Part shown: positions 23,501-37,907 of the stretch, one piece after another
Layout: each line of letters begins with the position of its first letter
Position numbering within the stretch: position 1 is the first letter of the stretch
Origin: Hyaloscypha bicolor E
Taxonomy: Eukaryota > Ascomycota > Leotiomycetes > Helotiales > Hyaloscyphaceae
Assembly: GCF_002865645.1 (NCBI RefSeq)
Contig: NW_020194685.1
Coordinates: 3,492,257-3,556,256 of the forward strand
Reading direction: 5' to 3'
Length of the DNA stretch: 64,000 nucleotides
The notes under the pieces: generated by a model
The model's input: the letters and a program-made list of their open reading frames with translations, nothing else
Told to the model about the DNA's origin: nothing
The model's database searches: none
Program-made: the position numbers and the translations under genes

Positions 23501-24901
23501 TATTATAGAAGTAGTCTTATACTAGTTCCTTTAATATAATAGGAAAAGCTCTTATTAGTGCCTTTTCTGGGAGCTTTATATATTAGTAAATATTAAGGAA
23601 AATAATGAGTTTATAATTAAAACTACTATTAGTTCCGTTATATTTCTGTATTTTAAAATATATCTTTACTACTTTCCTAATAAGCTTCCTAGCAGAAATA
23701 GTAGGTACTAATTAATAGTAGTTCGGGTTTAGTAGTAATACTAGTAATAGTAAAAGTAAAAGTAGTAAATAGCCTTAATTTAGAGGAAGTAGATAAATAG
23801 CTTAATTTTTTAATTAAGATTATCTAGTTCTCTTATATCTAGTTTTATCTAGAATAAGATAAACTAATATAATAGGTCTCTAAAGAAAATCTGTTCTAAT
23901 TAGATTATTATTAATAATATTAGCTTTATTTCATATGTTTTTTATTTCTTTTTAAATAAAGTTAATAAAGAATTATATAATAGTAAGGTTTCTATAGTTC
24001 TATTTAATATAGATACTATTTTACTAAAGTTAGGCTTAAAGATTTTATATAAGTATATAATTAATTAGACTATATACTATAGTATTAAAGTTTTTAAAGT
24101 TATTCTAGAATAGATCCTATAGAATATTATTCTTCTTCTTATATAAGGTATACTAATATATTTTAGTAGTTATATATTCCTGAAGTTTAGCCTTTATTAT
24201 AGTTATTAGATTAATACTATTCTTCTATTTCTTAATTAGTTTCTTTTCCTTATTAGTATCTATATTAAACCGAGTTCAGGTTCTCCCTAGTATATATATA
24301 TAATTTGTAGTAGGAGGAGTTTAAAGGTAAAGTAGTTTATAATAGGTTTATAAAAAGGGTTTAGTAATAAAGATATCCAGATATCTAATTTAGATATTAG
24401 ATATCCTAGATATCTAGAGGTATTATAAGTATTAAAGTAAATATTTTGCCCTTAAATATTTTATTTATAATAAGAAATTTAGGAAGTAAAATATTATAAT
24501 TCTAGAAAAATCTAAAGCTCAAAGAACTCGATTTAATAATAAAATTAAAGTAGTAGTTAAATAGCTTTAAAGGTATATATAGAGTATATATTCCGGAAAA
24601 AGGGTCCTATAAATACGGGTATTATATAAGTAGAAAAGATAGTTTCTAAGAAAGTAGTCTTAGGGCCAAAAGAAATTAGTTTTAAAAGATAGTAGAAATT
24701 AAATAAATAAATAATTAAATGGCTAACTACTTATTAATTAGTAAGTATTAGATATCTTCTTTATAGGCTATTAAATACTTTTATAAAATTAATAAATAGT
24801 TTCCTCTTTTAATATAAAATAGACTAGATTTATCTTAGGCTACTAAATACTTTTAGAACTAATTTAAAATCTTCTCTAATCTATATATATAAACTAATTA
24901 G

Positions 24902-25215
24902 TATTAGTTTATTAGTAATATATAGTATTATTATATAGGTATAGAAATACTAGTTATATTAGTTAGTAAAGTTATTATTTATTTAGAAGTAGGAATTATA
25001 GTATTATAGTATTAATATATAATTTCTAAATCTACTAAGCCTAAAGAAATCTAGTTTACTAGTTAAGTTACTAATAAGATATAAGGTTATATAATTATAT
25101 CCTATATCCTATATCCTATTACCTATATTTTATTACCTATATCCTATTACTTATATTTTATATCCTATATCCTATAACTATATATATGACTTCTAAAGAA
25201 ATAATTATACTAATA
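24902..25215 (-). repeat. 5' LTR of the copia element (heavily mutated copy)
   Basis: 314 bp, same length and termini as 18880-19193, but most C and G positions are transitions to T and A. It abuts the inferred target duplication at 25216-25220. Confidence 0.85.
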
Positions 25216-25558
25216 ATAATATTATTTAATATATATCTAATATATTATTATTATTAAAATAAATTATAATAACTTAAAATATTTTATAACTAAGAAAAAA
25301 CTAAATAATTAATAAATAAAATAAATAGAAAAGCTAGTTATTTTTAATTTTATTTTAGAATATTAGCTAAAATATAATAATTTTATTAATAGGCTATTAA
25401 GAAAGCCAGATTTTATAATAAATATAAATAAAAATACTTTTATTATTTATATTTTATAATAAGATATAATATATAAAATAAAGAATTCTATAAATAATAA
25501 TAATAGAATATTATATTATTTCTATAATACTATAATATAAGGTTTAGAAAAAAGGAAA

Positions 25559-25856
25559 TATAATATATATAGGATTATATATAACTTAAGAGTATATAAT
25601 AAACCTCGGATATTATGGGTATTAATTAGAGAGATTAGAGGCCCTCTAATTTTATAACTAATTACTATTTATATTATAAGTATTAGACTTATAAATTACT
25701 AATTATATATATATTATTAGGGCCTCCTATTTAAAAGGGGCTTCCCTGGACCTTATAGGAAAAACAGAGATTAGTTCTATACTAAATTTAATACTATAGT
25801 TTTATAACTTACTAATTTATTCTATTATCTTATTACCTACTAATAAATATCTTATA
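25559..25856 (+). repeat. 5' LTR of gypsy element B
   Basis: 298 bp, aligned without gaps to 33041-33338. About 18 differences were counted by eye and all are transitions. Flanked on the left by GGAAA. Confidence 0.9.
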
Positions 25857-28289
25857 AGCTAATTTCTCTATTTTTAAAGGAAGTAGTTTAATAAGTAATT
25901 ATATCTCGAAATCTATAAAATATATAACTTCTTACTAAAGCTATTCTTATAGAGGAAATCGACCAGATTAACTCTAATATAGGTAATAGTAAAGGCTTAT
26001 CTAATACTTTTAATAGGGCCCCTTAGGAGCCTCCGAGAGCTAGTAATAATAACTGAAATAATCCCGGTAATAATTAAGATATTAAGATTAATACCCGAGT
26101 TACTATTACCTAAGTTATAGAATAGGGCTTATATACTAAAATTAAAGTATTCTAATAAAAGTAAGAATTAGTAAATATAATTAACTAATATATCCTATAA
26201 TTAGAATAATATAAAGATATTTTTAGGGATATTTTATAGTTTACTATATCTTATAGAAACTTTATTTATAAGTCTATTTTATTTTCCTTAGTAATTCTTA
26301 TTAGGGAACTTCCTAAAATAAGATTAGAACTTATTTCCTTTCCTAATATAATAAGCTTTAAGAGTAATCTCAATACTATTTATTAGAAGCTATTATATAA
26401 TATTCTAAAAATATATTTGGACTAAAAAAAGCTTTTTAAAATCCAGATACCTGACTTATATTATAGAAAGTCTCTTAAGGAATAGAGAATATTTATATTT
26501 TCCTGGAAAGTAGTTTTTAGAATCTAACCTTAGACTTATAATAGATACTTTTCTAGAATTAATTCTATTATAAGTATTTTTAGGAATAAATCTTATAATA
26601 CTTAAAAGGCTATAATAAAGTAAAGCCTACTATTATATAAGGTCTATTAGAAGCGATTTAAGGCCTATTTAGCTAATATATTTCAAATACCTCAAACCCG
26701 TTAATAAGATACTTTTAAGGAACTTCGAGATCTTTATTAGAAAAATAATAAGATAGTTACTAAGTTATATATTCGAATAATTAGTCTTAAAGTTAACTAG
26801 GACCTATACCCTAAAAGAGACCGGATCCGGACTCTTAATACTACTTTATCTAACTATAAGACTTATTAGATACTTATATCTATTTTCTTAGGAAATAAAG
26901 TAGTATTTATTTCCGAATAATTTAAGAAAATTCAGAAAACAGAATATATTACTTATCCTAAATTAATAAGAATAAAGACGGGAGAGTCTAGTAAGGGTAA
27001 TTCTATTCCTAAAGACTCTAATTTAGTAAATTCTGATTTATAAGGCTATTAAAAAAAAAAGAATAAGTTCCGAAAATTATATAAGAAACCCTTAGGTAAT
27101 ATTTTGGCCCTTTTAAGGCCTTAATAAAATACTAGTTCTATTTCAGGTATAGTTTATTAGACTTATAAATAGAAAGAATACTTCTCAGGAAATATAAAGT
27201 ATTTCAAGTATACTAAATAGGTTTAATAGAACCCTAATAAGGCCAAAACTATAGAAGAGTTAAGGTATCTATAGAAGCAGGTTAATACTATAGCTATAGA
27301 AAAGTACTTTAGAGGAAACTTTTCTAAGAAATAGGAAAAAGAAAAAGCCAAATCTTAAATATTAATAATTTTAGCTATAATAAAAAAGATATATTATTTT
27401 ATATAACTATTTAAATAAGATTAATATAGCTAGAAGTAAATATCTTAAAGATATATAATAAATTCGGTAATACCGAATCAGATTATAATTTCCTTAATAA
27501 TAATTAGGCTTAAAGCTAGGGCTTTATTATCTTAGCTAAATATAACTAAGAATTTATAATCTTTTATAAAAACTAATTTAAGATTTATTAAACCTATAAT
27601 CTTAAACTATTTATTATAGATAATTATAATAAGATATATTCTTTTAAGCTCCGGTTTTATAAATATAAAAATATTAGCTCTTATAGCTTCGTTTTTAGTA
27701 TAGAATTTTATAAAGTAATTCTTATATAATATATAGACTATATTAAGAAATAATAGATATATATATTTATATAGCCTAATAATATTAAGATTCTAATACT
27801 AAAAGAATTTAGTAAGAAACTTAACCGGTATCCTGAGCTAGTATCTTAAGTTTTATTCTTAACTAAAGGCAAATATAACTATTCTAGATAATAGGCTTTA
27901 TATATTTATAATAGTTACTAGGTCTTTATTTTATTATATAGTTCTAGTAATATTAAATAGAAGTTTTTAATATAGTAAATTAATATTCTCCGGAAAGGGG
28001 CTTTAGAAATATTTATCTATTTCTAGAATAATAAATATAAAGACTTCTTAGAGGTTTTTAACTCTAATAAAGCTTCGGAACTTTCTAATCTTAGTAGTAT
28101 TAAATATTCTATTAATATAGATAATATAGTCCTATATAGGTCTTTATATAATTTATTAGAAACCTAACTAGAAGTATTATATCTATATTTATAGAATATA
28201 CTTTATAAATATTAGATAAGATTTAGTAAAAGTCTAATAAGAATACCTATTCTTTTTATTTCTAAGAAAAATAGATAACTATATCTTTA

Positions 28290-28760
28290 TATTAATTATT
28301 ATAGACTTAATTAAGTTATAATTAAGAATTAGTATTTGCTTTCTCTTATTAATAAGATTCTTAACCAGTTCTGAGAAATTAAGATCTTTATAAAGCTAGA
28401 TCTTAAGAATATATATTATTAGATAAGAATTCATAAAAAATATAAGTAGAAAACGGCTTTTAGGACCTATTATAGCTATTTTAAATATCTTATAATACCT
28501 TTTAGGCTAGCTAATATACTAGTTATATTTCAAATATATATTAATATTATATTTATAAGATTCCTGAATTATTTTATAGTTATTTATTTAAATAATATCC
28601 TTATTTATTTCCGAAATAAGAATAAATACTATAATTATATTTACTAGATATTTATTAGGCTATATAAAAATAACCTGTTTTATAAACTTAGTAAATATAA
28701 GTTTAATATTAAAAAAGTCGAATTTTTGAACTTTTTTATTAGAATAAAAGATATTTATAT
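28290..28760 (+). pseudogene. reverse transcriptase relic of gypsy element B
   Basis: The best-preserved coding relic in the nest. Ordered motifs INYYRLN, IKLDLKN, KTAFRTYYSYFKY, PFRLAN, YLNNILIY and LYKLSKYKFN follow the Ty3/gypsy RT pattern. Both aspartates of the YLDD core read Asn, consistent with G-to-A RIP changes. Confidence 0.82.
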
Positions 28761-31700
28761 AAATCCTAAATAGGTCTATAATATTATTAAATAGCCAGAA
28801 CCAGAATTATTCTATAATATTTAAATATTTCTTGAATTTACTAATTTCTATTATAGGTTTATTTACTATTACTTTTAGATAATTATAGGCTTAATAGATC
28901 TCTTAAAAAAAATAAAAAAGAACCGGAAATCCGGTCTCTTTATATAAATAAATAAAATAGCTAAAAGCTTTAAGACTTTAAAAAAAGCTTTTACTATAAT
29001 ACCTATTCTAGTCTATTTTAATCTTTCTAAAAAGATTTATATTAAAACTAATATATTAAAATTTATAATTACTAATACTATTTTATAATAAGTTAATTCT
29101 AGTAATAGCTTAAAAAAATACTAGTATCTAGTAGTATTCTAGTTCCGGAAACTTTCTAAAGCCAAATATAACTATAGTACTTATAATAGGAAGCTATTTA
29201 TAATTATTAAAGCCTTTAAGTATTAGTACTATTATCTTAAAAAGTTCAGGTTTATAATTAAGGTTATTATAGACTATAATAATCTCTAATATTTTATAGA
29301 AATAAAGTATCTAAAAAGCTATTAAGTATATTAGGTAATATATATTATAATATATGATTTTAATATTATTTATTATAGAAATGCCTTAAACCTAGTAAAT
29401 AGACCTAATAAAAGACCTAATTATAAAGAAGGTCCTATTAATATAACTTGGCTTCTAACCTTTTAAAATAAGCTAAAGAAAGCTTTTATAGTTATAATTT
29501 AGAGGTTCTTATAAATATCTGAAAAGTCTTTTCTTTAGAATAAGTATTATTTAATACTTGCTATATTTATAGTAGCCAAAAAGAAATATTTACTATAAAA
29601 CAAGTAAATAAATTATTTTATAAATCCTTTAATTATAGAATTAGTTAAGAAGTAAGATATAAAGAGATATCTTAAAGGCTCTACTATTATAGCTAAAGTA
29701 ATAGAGGTATTTATAACTATATTATTTAATAGAACTAAAGATTTCTCGGTCTCTCGAGTTTTTAAATTAGATAGTTATAAATACCTAATTCCTTATATAT
29801 AAATATATATGGCTATTAAAAGAGCTATAGTACTAGCTTCTTTATCTGAATTTCTTCTGGATATTATTTAGGTAACTTAGAGAAATAATTTTTAATATTA
29901 GAATATTATAAAATAGAGGCTTAATAAGAAAGATACTAAAAGAAAAGAAATCTGGAAAAATAATTCGGGCCTATTTAGGTATTATTTAAGAATTATTATA
30001 TCTAATAATTTCGCTTTATATTAAGAAGTTATAAAGCTTTATTATAATAATCTAATAGCCGGATATTATAAAATAGAAAAGATTTTCGAGCTTTTTAGAA
30101 AGTTCTAATATTAGGAAAATATAGAAGAAGATATTTATAATTATTATTAAGAATATAATATTTATTAGAGAATTAAGGTAAAGAGGCATTTATTATATAG
30201 TTTATTTAATAGCTTACTATAGCCTAAAAAACCCTGAAATAAGATTTCTATAAATTTTATTATAGGTCTATTACTATATAAAAACCCGGTAAAAGGTCCC
30301 GATTTTAATATAATTCTTATAATTATTAACTAGTATTTTAAAATAGTAAGATATATTATATACTATAAGACTATTAATTCTCTAGGACTTACTAAAATTA
30401 TATAGAAATATGTTTTTTTAATCTTTAACTTTCCTAATAGAATTATTTCTAATTAAGAAATAGTATTTACTAGTTAGTTCTAGTCTATTTTCTATTTCTA
30501 CTTAATATATAAATAGTATTTGAGTATAGCTTATTATTCTTAGATAAATAATTAGATAGAAAAGCAGAACTAGGCCCTAAAATACTATCTAAAATATTAT
30601 TATAATATCTAAAAGAATAACTAGTTTAAAAAGTTATTTTTTACGAAATTTATATATAATAACTTAAAATATTAGGTTTTATAAGATATATCTTTTTATA
30701 TATATTATAGATATTATTTTTAATTTCTATAGAATCCTGAGAATAGAATTATAAAAAAGGTACTAGCTATATATAAGAGGCTAGAAACTCTTAAAATAAA
30801 ATAGAAAAAGCTTAAGAATTTATAGTATTATATATAAAATAACCGGGAAACTTATTATAATAAATACTAATTAGCTAAATACTATTTTAAAAAAGCCTAG
30901 ATAATACTATTAATAAGAAATATTAAACTTAAAATAGAAAAGCTTAAGCTAAAATTTATAGGTCTATTTAGAATCCTTAAATATATTAGTAATTTAGTAT
31001 ATAAGTTAAAACTACTAAGTATATATAATTATTTATATTTAACTTTCTATATTTCTTTTTTTAAAGAATATATAATAAAAAAGAATTAGAAGCTATATTT
31101 ATATTTTTCCGGAAAACTTCCGGAATTAATAAATAATAATAAAAAATAAGAATAAGAAATAGAAGCTATTATTAATTACTAATAAGATAGTAAAAGTAAG
31201 AAGTAATAGTATTTAATTAAATAGAAAGCCTGGCCTAAAGATTATAATATCTAGTTATTTATTTTTCCTAACTTTAAAAATTCTAAGGAATTTCTAAAAT
31301 TATATAACCGAAACTATAGCTTAAAATCCGAAACTATCTTTTAATAATTTTTTAAGATTAAAAAGAATTCTGGATTATTAAGAAAAAGGCTATTTAAAAG
31401 AAAGAAAGAATCTAAATAGCTAAGAAAAGGCCTGAAATAGTAATAAAGATATTCTTTCTTTAGATTTTTTTATTTATAAAGGTTTTCTAGGGTTTTATTA
31501 AGGCTTATAAGAATTATATTTAAATTATTAGAAAAAGATTTAGAATTAAGAAAGATTTATTATAGATAAACTAGCTATAGGTATTTTAAATAAATAAACT
31601 CTAATTCCTATAAATTCCTAATTTCTAAAATAAGAATACTAAATACCGGCCCTATTTAGGATTTAATAAAGAATTAGCTAATACTTTCCGGAATTCGCTT

Positions 31701-33040
31701 ATTTCTTAATAAAATATAGTTATATTATAATAATATTAGTATTAAGGATATTAAGAGAAGTAAATAAAGAACTTATAATAGTTATAAGTATTATATTATT
31801 AGTACTTGAAATACTAGTAATAGATTATTTAGTAATTTCGGTAATAAGCTTAGTAATAAGATTAATATCTTAAAAATAAATATTATAGTATTTTTTTAAG
31901 AAATTAGTAAATATCTAAATATATTAGAAAAAACTTACCTTTAGAATACTAATTCAAATAGTATTATTATTTATCTTATTAAGATAGGAAAAAGAATTTT
32001 AAAGCTTATTAATATTTTTCTAGTTTTTAAAAATTTAATTAATAGTATTATCTTTATTAATATAATATTATTTAGGATATATTTTAAGAAATTTCTTAAA
32101 GATTATAATAGTATTTTTCTAGAACTAGTAAGCTTCTAATAGGTAATAAGAAATCTGAAATTATATTAGCTTTAATAAATATTAAAACTAAAGAACTTAC
32201 TAATATATAAAACTTAAAACTCTTATTATAATAGTTATAATTCTTTTTACTAGATACTATAGTATATAAGATAAAGGAATTAATAAGTAAATACTTGAAA
32301 TATTTCAAGTATTTACTAGTAATAGGAAAGAAGGCTATAAGGTTACTTTTATATTTATTATTATATAAGTAGATAATAAAGCTAGAAGAAGATATTATAG
32401 AATTAATTAAAAATAATTAAAGAAGGCTTAGAAAAAAATAAAAAAAGAAGCTAGAAAGTAATAATAGAAAAAGTTATTATATATATAGTTATTAGAAAAG
32501 AAGAGAATATATAATAATATAAAGAGGTTCTTTTATAGAAATAAAGAACTACCTGAATTAATTACTAGTTTTTATACTAGTTCTAATTAGAAACTAGTAT
32601 AACTAATTAATATATATTTCTAGGAGCCTATAAATAATCTCTAGAACCTCAGAAATATTTATATAGGTTTCTTATATAAATATTTATTAAATTCTTTTTA
32701 TATAGTTATTTAGATTATTCTAATATAAGATCTAATAAGTAATATTAATTTTATAAAATAGTACTTTAGTACTTTAGATTAAACTAATTAGAATACTCAG
32801 ATCCCAAATAAAATTATAATTACTAGCTAGTTCTTATACCTAAAATATAATTACTCTTTCTTCTTACTTATTTAGCCCTAATCTAATTAAACTATTTTTA
32901 TATCTATTATCTAGATTATATTAGTAAAACTATCTCTTAAGATACTAGAAGTTTATCTCAATTAAATAAATAATTAATTAAATATTTACTAGAATAGATT
33001 AATAAATCTTAGAAATAAGATCCTAGAAGGGAAATATAAT

Positions 33041-33338
33041 TATAATATATATAGGATTATATATAACTTAAGGGTATATAATAAACCTCGGATATTACAG
33101 GTATTAATTAGAGAAATCGGAGGCCCTCTAACTTTATAACTAACTACTATTTATATTATAAGTATTAGGCTTATAAATTACTAATTATATATATATTATT
33201 AGAGCCTCCTATTTAGAAGAGGCTTCCCTAGATCTTATAGGAGAAATAGAGATTAGTTCTATACTAAATTTAATACTATAGTTTTATAACTTACTAATTT
33301 ATTCTATTATCTTATTATTTACTAATAAATACTTTATA
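33041..33338 (+). repeat. 3' LTR of gypsy element B
   Basis: 298 bp partner of 25559-25856, followed directly by the GGAAA target duplication at 33339-33343. Confidence 0.9.
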
Positions 33339-36300
33339 GGAAATAAATACTTTTTAATTAGTAAAATATTAAAGAATTTCGAAATAAAAGTCTATTTTAG
33401 TAATAAAATAATATTTGAGATATTATTATTTAAATTTATTACTAGTATAACTAGTTATAAATAGTATATATTACGAATTCTAATTATATAAATAGCTAGA
33501 TCCAAAATAATATATAAAGAAAATAGAGAAATATTACTTAAATTACTATTATAATACTAAAAGCTCGATTTATTAATATAATATTAATAATATAAATAGT
33601 TTTTAAAAGAAACTTTTATTAGAATTATTAAAACTTAAGAATTTCATATATCTAAATTATTAAAATATTAGAGTATTATTTATATATTATAAGAGAGAAA
33701 CTATAATAAAACAAAAACCTATATAAAATATACTAGAATATAAAACGTGACTTAATAATAAAATAATAAATTAAAAGTATAAATAGTAAAATATAAATAA
33801 TATATAGTATATAAAAGCTTAATTAATTAAATACTTATAAGGAATTATTCTCTAGAACTATAGAAAAACTAGCTTTCTTATATAATTTCTGTAAGTTATA
33901 TATAAAAGGCCGCAGTCTTTACTATATAACCTAAACCTTAAAACCGCTAAAATAATATAATTTTTAATAAGTATAGCCTATTATACTATAATACTAAATA
34001 AGCCGGCTTTTAAAAAGAAATTATTATAAGCTAATTATAATAATTTTATAAATAGGTATTTTAATACTAGTAAGATATTAGAGATTTTCTAGAGAAAGTA
34101 TTATTAGTAAAATATAAAAAAGAATATAAAAAACTATATTAGAACTTATTTTATATATTAATAAACTAAAATAATTTTTTTTTATTATATAATATATTTA
34201 GTTTATTTTCGCTTTCTTCTAAGCTATAATAAGAAATTATTATAAACTTTATTATAGAGCTATTTTTATTTAGGTTTTATAATAAAATATATAATTCTAT
34301 ACTTATTATTATTAATAAATATATAAAAATAATATAATATATTCTAATTACTAAAAGAATTTTGGCTTCTAAATTAATAGAGCTATTTATATATTATATT
34401 ATTAAAGACTTTAATATACTTATAAATATAATCTTTAATAAAAAATCTATTTTTATAAATAAATTCTAATTAAATTTATATTTCTATTTAAAGATTTAAT
34501 AATAACTAAATATAGTATTTTACTTATAAACTAATAAATAAATAGAAAATCTAAATTAAAATCTAAAATAGTACTTAAAATACTATATTAGCTATTAGTA
34601 AAATAATTAAATAATAAAACTTACTTTTATAGAATTTATATATAATAACTTTATATATTTAATAATAGAAATTTTTTTATTTTATATATTATATAAATTC
34701 TATTCTAATATTAAATTATATATTAAGAATAATATTCTAGAAAAAGAAATACTAGTAATATAGGAAAAAATATAAAGAATTTAAATAAAATAAGAAATAT
34801 TAGAAAAGTAATAATAAAAAATAGTAAATATATAAAAAAAGTATTATTATAAAAAATATATATTAATAAAGAATTTAATATATATAATAAAGTTATATTT
34901 TATATAAAGAATATTTAATAGTTATAATTTAATATAAAACTAGTAAATAAATATTTCGGCTTTTTTAAAGTTCTAGAAATTATAGAAATATATAAATAAA
35001 TATATTATTTGAAATTACTATTATTATATTAGATTTATAATATTTATAAGCTAGTAATATAATAGAACTAGAATTTATTAAAATCGAGAATAAAATGAAA
35101 TTTAAAATAGAATTTATTATAATTTATAAAAAGAATAAAAAAGAAAAAAAATATCTTATTTATTAGAAAGGCTATTTACTAGTAAATTATATATAGAAAC
35201 TATTAAATAATTTAAAGAATATAGCTCAAGAATTATAAAAATACTTAAAAAAAAATATTATAATATTATTAGCTAAACGGAAATATAAAAAATAAATACT
35301 TTTATTAAAAAACTATTAAAAACTATATATTTATTTTTAGAAAAGCTATATAAAAATTATTAAAAATTCTAAAAACTTTAATTTCTATATTCTATAAATA
35401 TTTTATTCTTATAATTACTCTTTACTATTCTTATTATTATTCTTATTAGAATTCTTTTAAGAAATAGATAATAAATTAGTTTAGAAAGCTATTAGATATT
35501 AGTAAAAAATAAAAATAAAATAAATTTATTTAATACTAAAAAATATTAATTATATTTTTAAAAATACTTTATATTTATATTAAGCTAGTAAGAATTATTT
35601 AATTTATTCCTTGAATTATTAAAGAAATCTATTAGCCTCAAATAATAGCTTTAATATAAGAAATATATATAGTTTAATATAAAAGAAAAATAGTAATAGT
35701 TTTTTCTTTTTGAAATAAATATTAGAGAAAATACTTATATATATTAATAGCTTAAAATAGATAGTTTAACTATATTATATATATTTAAGGAACTTTAAAT
35801 AGTATTAGAATAAGAAATAAAAGAAGAAATTTATAGTTTATAGAATTATATTTTTTGATTTTAAAATAATAATAATTATATATTAAATAATTATTATTCT
35901 TAATATAAATAAGGTCGGGAAACTTAGTAATATTTTTGAAATATTAAAGATAATAAGAATAAATTAAAGATATAGAAATATTAGCCAAATAAATAGTAAT
36001 AAGCTAATAAATACTAAAAGAAGTATTTATTTTAATAAATAAAAAAGTAAAAAAGAAAATTAGAAAAAAGCTTAAATAAAGATTAAAGAAAGCTTAAAGA
36101 AGCTTAAAAGAGCTTAAAAAAGACTTAAAAAAGAAAGGCAAGAGATAAGAAGAAGCTAGATATAGTATTATAATTAAAGGAAAGAAAGATTAGTTAATAG
36201 AAAAAGAAAGGCCTTTTTATAATATCTTTTTCCCAAATAGTAATTATAAATTCAGAACTAGTTCTATACCAGAAATATCTAGAAAATTCTAAAAAAGGAA

Positions 36301-36667
36301 TTTATAAATAAACTAGAAGATTAAATTAACTTTTCTAAGCTCTTAAATTTATAGAATAATAATTTATTTATAACTAGAGACTAAATTGGAATTTATAAAC
36401 TAATTAGAAAACCGGAAGAGCTTTATATCTAATAATATATATTATATTTATATTATTTTTATAAGAAGAAATTACTAGAAGTGATTTATAAATTAACTAA
36501 ATAGAGTTAGTAAACTATATTTCTAACTTTATTATCTAGTATAATAATAGGGCAATTATAGGAAGTTTTTAGGAAGAACTAGTAGCCGGGAAAGTCTTAA
36601 GAAATTATTTATAAAGCTATTTGTAGTTTTTTTAGATCTTTTAGAAATAAGAACTTAGAAAAAGAAT

Positions 36668-36930
36668 TAATATAATAGATATATATAATAGTATATAGAT
36701 AGGTATTAGATATTATAGATCTAGTTTCCTATTTTAAATAAAGCTTATAATTAGAATTATATAAGTAATCGGAATTATATAAATTATATAGAATTATATT
36801 TTCTAGTTAAGTAAAGGGCTTTATATATTTGGCTAAATACTAGGAAATATATAAGGAAATGCTTCTAGCTTTGGAAAAAGGCATTAATTAATCTTTTATT
36901 AGAATTAATTCTTGGAATTAGTTATACTTA
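36668..36930 (+). repeat. 3' LTR of gypsy element A
   Basis: 263 bp partner of 15599-15861. Ordinary-composition DNA resumes at about 37000, shortly after its end. Confidence 0.85.
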
Positions 36931-37907
36931 CTAGTTATATAATAGTTACTTTTATATAACTCTAGCTAGAGCTATTATAATATTTGAGATTCAAAACTAT
37001 TATGATATTATTTCTAAGTAGTAATAGATCTTTTTTCCCTGACTTTCGCAAGGTATTAGCTCGAAAAAAATCCTGGAATAAAGATAGGAAAGCTTTAGGC
37101 AAAGGCAATATAATACGGCTTAGATTTTAGTTCAAGAAATCTTGAATCTTATTGCTATTAAGTTTGCAAAACTAAGAAGAGAAGTTCTCTATAGACTAAT
37201 TCGGATAGAAAAAGATGTCTTGCAATCTTATAATCCCCTCCCCCCCCTCCCCCCCTTTTTTTTTGAAAGACGAGCAAACTCGGAAAACCTCGCGGATCCT
37301 CCATATACCGGAAGACCTTCATTTGAGCCAATACTGGACAATATCGTTTCCCTTCTCGTTTCTGCTATGTTGTGAATATTGCCGGTTGTGGTATTACGAA
37401 CGGTGTACTGATACATCCCACACGACGGGCAGCGGCAGATCTCTCGGAGCTCAGGCCGGTGGCGGTTGTGAGTGCTGACAAGGATGGGGGAAATGTGTAT
37501 CACATCGTGTCTTATAAACAAACCCTTCAGAAAATGGTACTGAACCTTCGAACAGACGTTCCGGGTTCTGGTGCGATTTGGAAATGTATTGCGGTAAAGC
37601 AGTGTTGTCGGGAATGCCGGGTCACCTTGATCGTTGCCTTTGCTACCATGCCCTTCATGTAACCCATGCTCAGAGCGTCAGACTCAGATTCTGGTCTTAG
37701 CAACATTGTGAGTGATCGAGTGCAGAGTCGGGAGACTTGTTTCTGGAGTATTCGTAGAATGTTTCTTCAATGTTGCGTTTCTAGAGAACCTGGATTACCC
37801 TTCAAGATATCCAGTTCCTCTTCTGGCGTCTAGTTCAGTCACCATTTCCAAGGCTCTTAAGACTGATATCCCATATCAAGCGCGAAAATTTCACTCTTTT
37901 CCCACTA
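36931..37907. other. boundary of the AT-rich nest and 3' flank of the GH43 gene
   Basis: Composition changes from AT-rich to normal near 37000. A homopolymer-rich patch of C runs followed by T lies at 37237-37264. Small open frames overlap on both strands but none shows a family motif. No gene is supported. Confidence 0.5.

Larger units (their letters stand above)
18880..25215 (-). mobile_element. Ty1/copia-like retrotransposon inserted in gypsy A
   Basis: A 6336-bp element with 314-bp LTRs at 18880-19193 and 24902-25215, both with termini TATTAG..CTAATA (from TGTTAG..CTAACA). Flanking 5-mers GTAAT (18875-18879) and ATAAT (25216-25220) differ by one G-to-A change and fit a target duplication. 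Joining the flanks restores the RNase H reading of gypsy A. Coding is on the minus strand: near 20280-20505 a degraded RT C-terminal part shows PCLFYS, GIISLQTNNTLF and KFLAKKYKYLT, which match the fungal copia clade that carries LQTDDTL in place of the usual YVDD context. An upstream minus-strand stretch (about 22900-23400) is probably gag. All frames contain stops. Confidence 0.82.
25559..33338 (+). mobile_element. Ty3/gypsy retrotransposon B inserted in gypsy A
   Basis: A 7780-bp element with 298-bp LTRs at 25559-25856 and 33041-33338 and an exact 5-bp target duplication GGAAA (25554-25558, 33339-33343). A polypurine stretch (AGAAGGGAAATA, about 33026-33037) precedes the 3' LTR, as in functional elements. 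Plus-strand translation gives, in order, a gag-like region with a zinc-knuckle relic near 27150-27230 (cysteines now mostly tyrosine), RT at 28290-28760 with KLDLKN, KTAFRT, PFRLAN and YLNNILIY, RNase H, and an integrase region to about 31000. Asp-to-Asn changes in the RT active site and many stops show that it is dead. Its LTRs differ only by transitions as far as I could align by eye. Confidence 0.9.
15599..36930 (+). mobile_element. Ty3/gypsy retrotransposon A, RIP-degraded and split by two insertions
   Basis: Outer element of a nest. Its 263-bp LTRs are at 15599-15861 and 36668-36930. Putative 5-bp flanks are CCGGC (15594-15598) and CTAGT (36931-36935), which differ only by transitions, so they could be a RIP-altered target duplication. 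The body survives as three pieces: 15862-18879, about 25221-25558 and about 33344-36667 (roughly 6.7 kb). Plus-strand translation shows a degraded reverse transcriptase (around 17900-18330, active-site motif now YLDNI), RNase H (continuing at 25221-25430 with YRxG/DRLSRKPDF-like remnants) and integrase (about 34380-34640). The frame is full of stops. Order RT-RNase H-integrase is the Ty3/gypsy arrangement. No functional product is expected. Confidence 0.85.

Noticed and set aside
32096..32308. 70-codon minus-strand open frame inside gypsy B
   Set aside because: AT-rich, Tyr/Ile/Lys-dominated product on the strand opposite to the element; a chance frame in RIP-mutated DNA.
37142..37662. Overlapping small frames on both strands as genes
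   Set aside because: Several frames overlap across a C/T homopolymer, and none shows conserved motifs or sensible splice structure.
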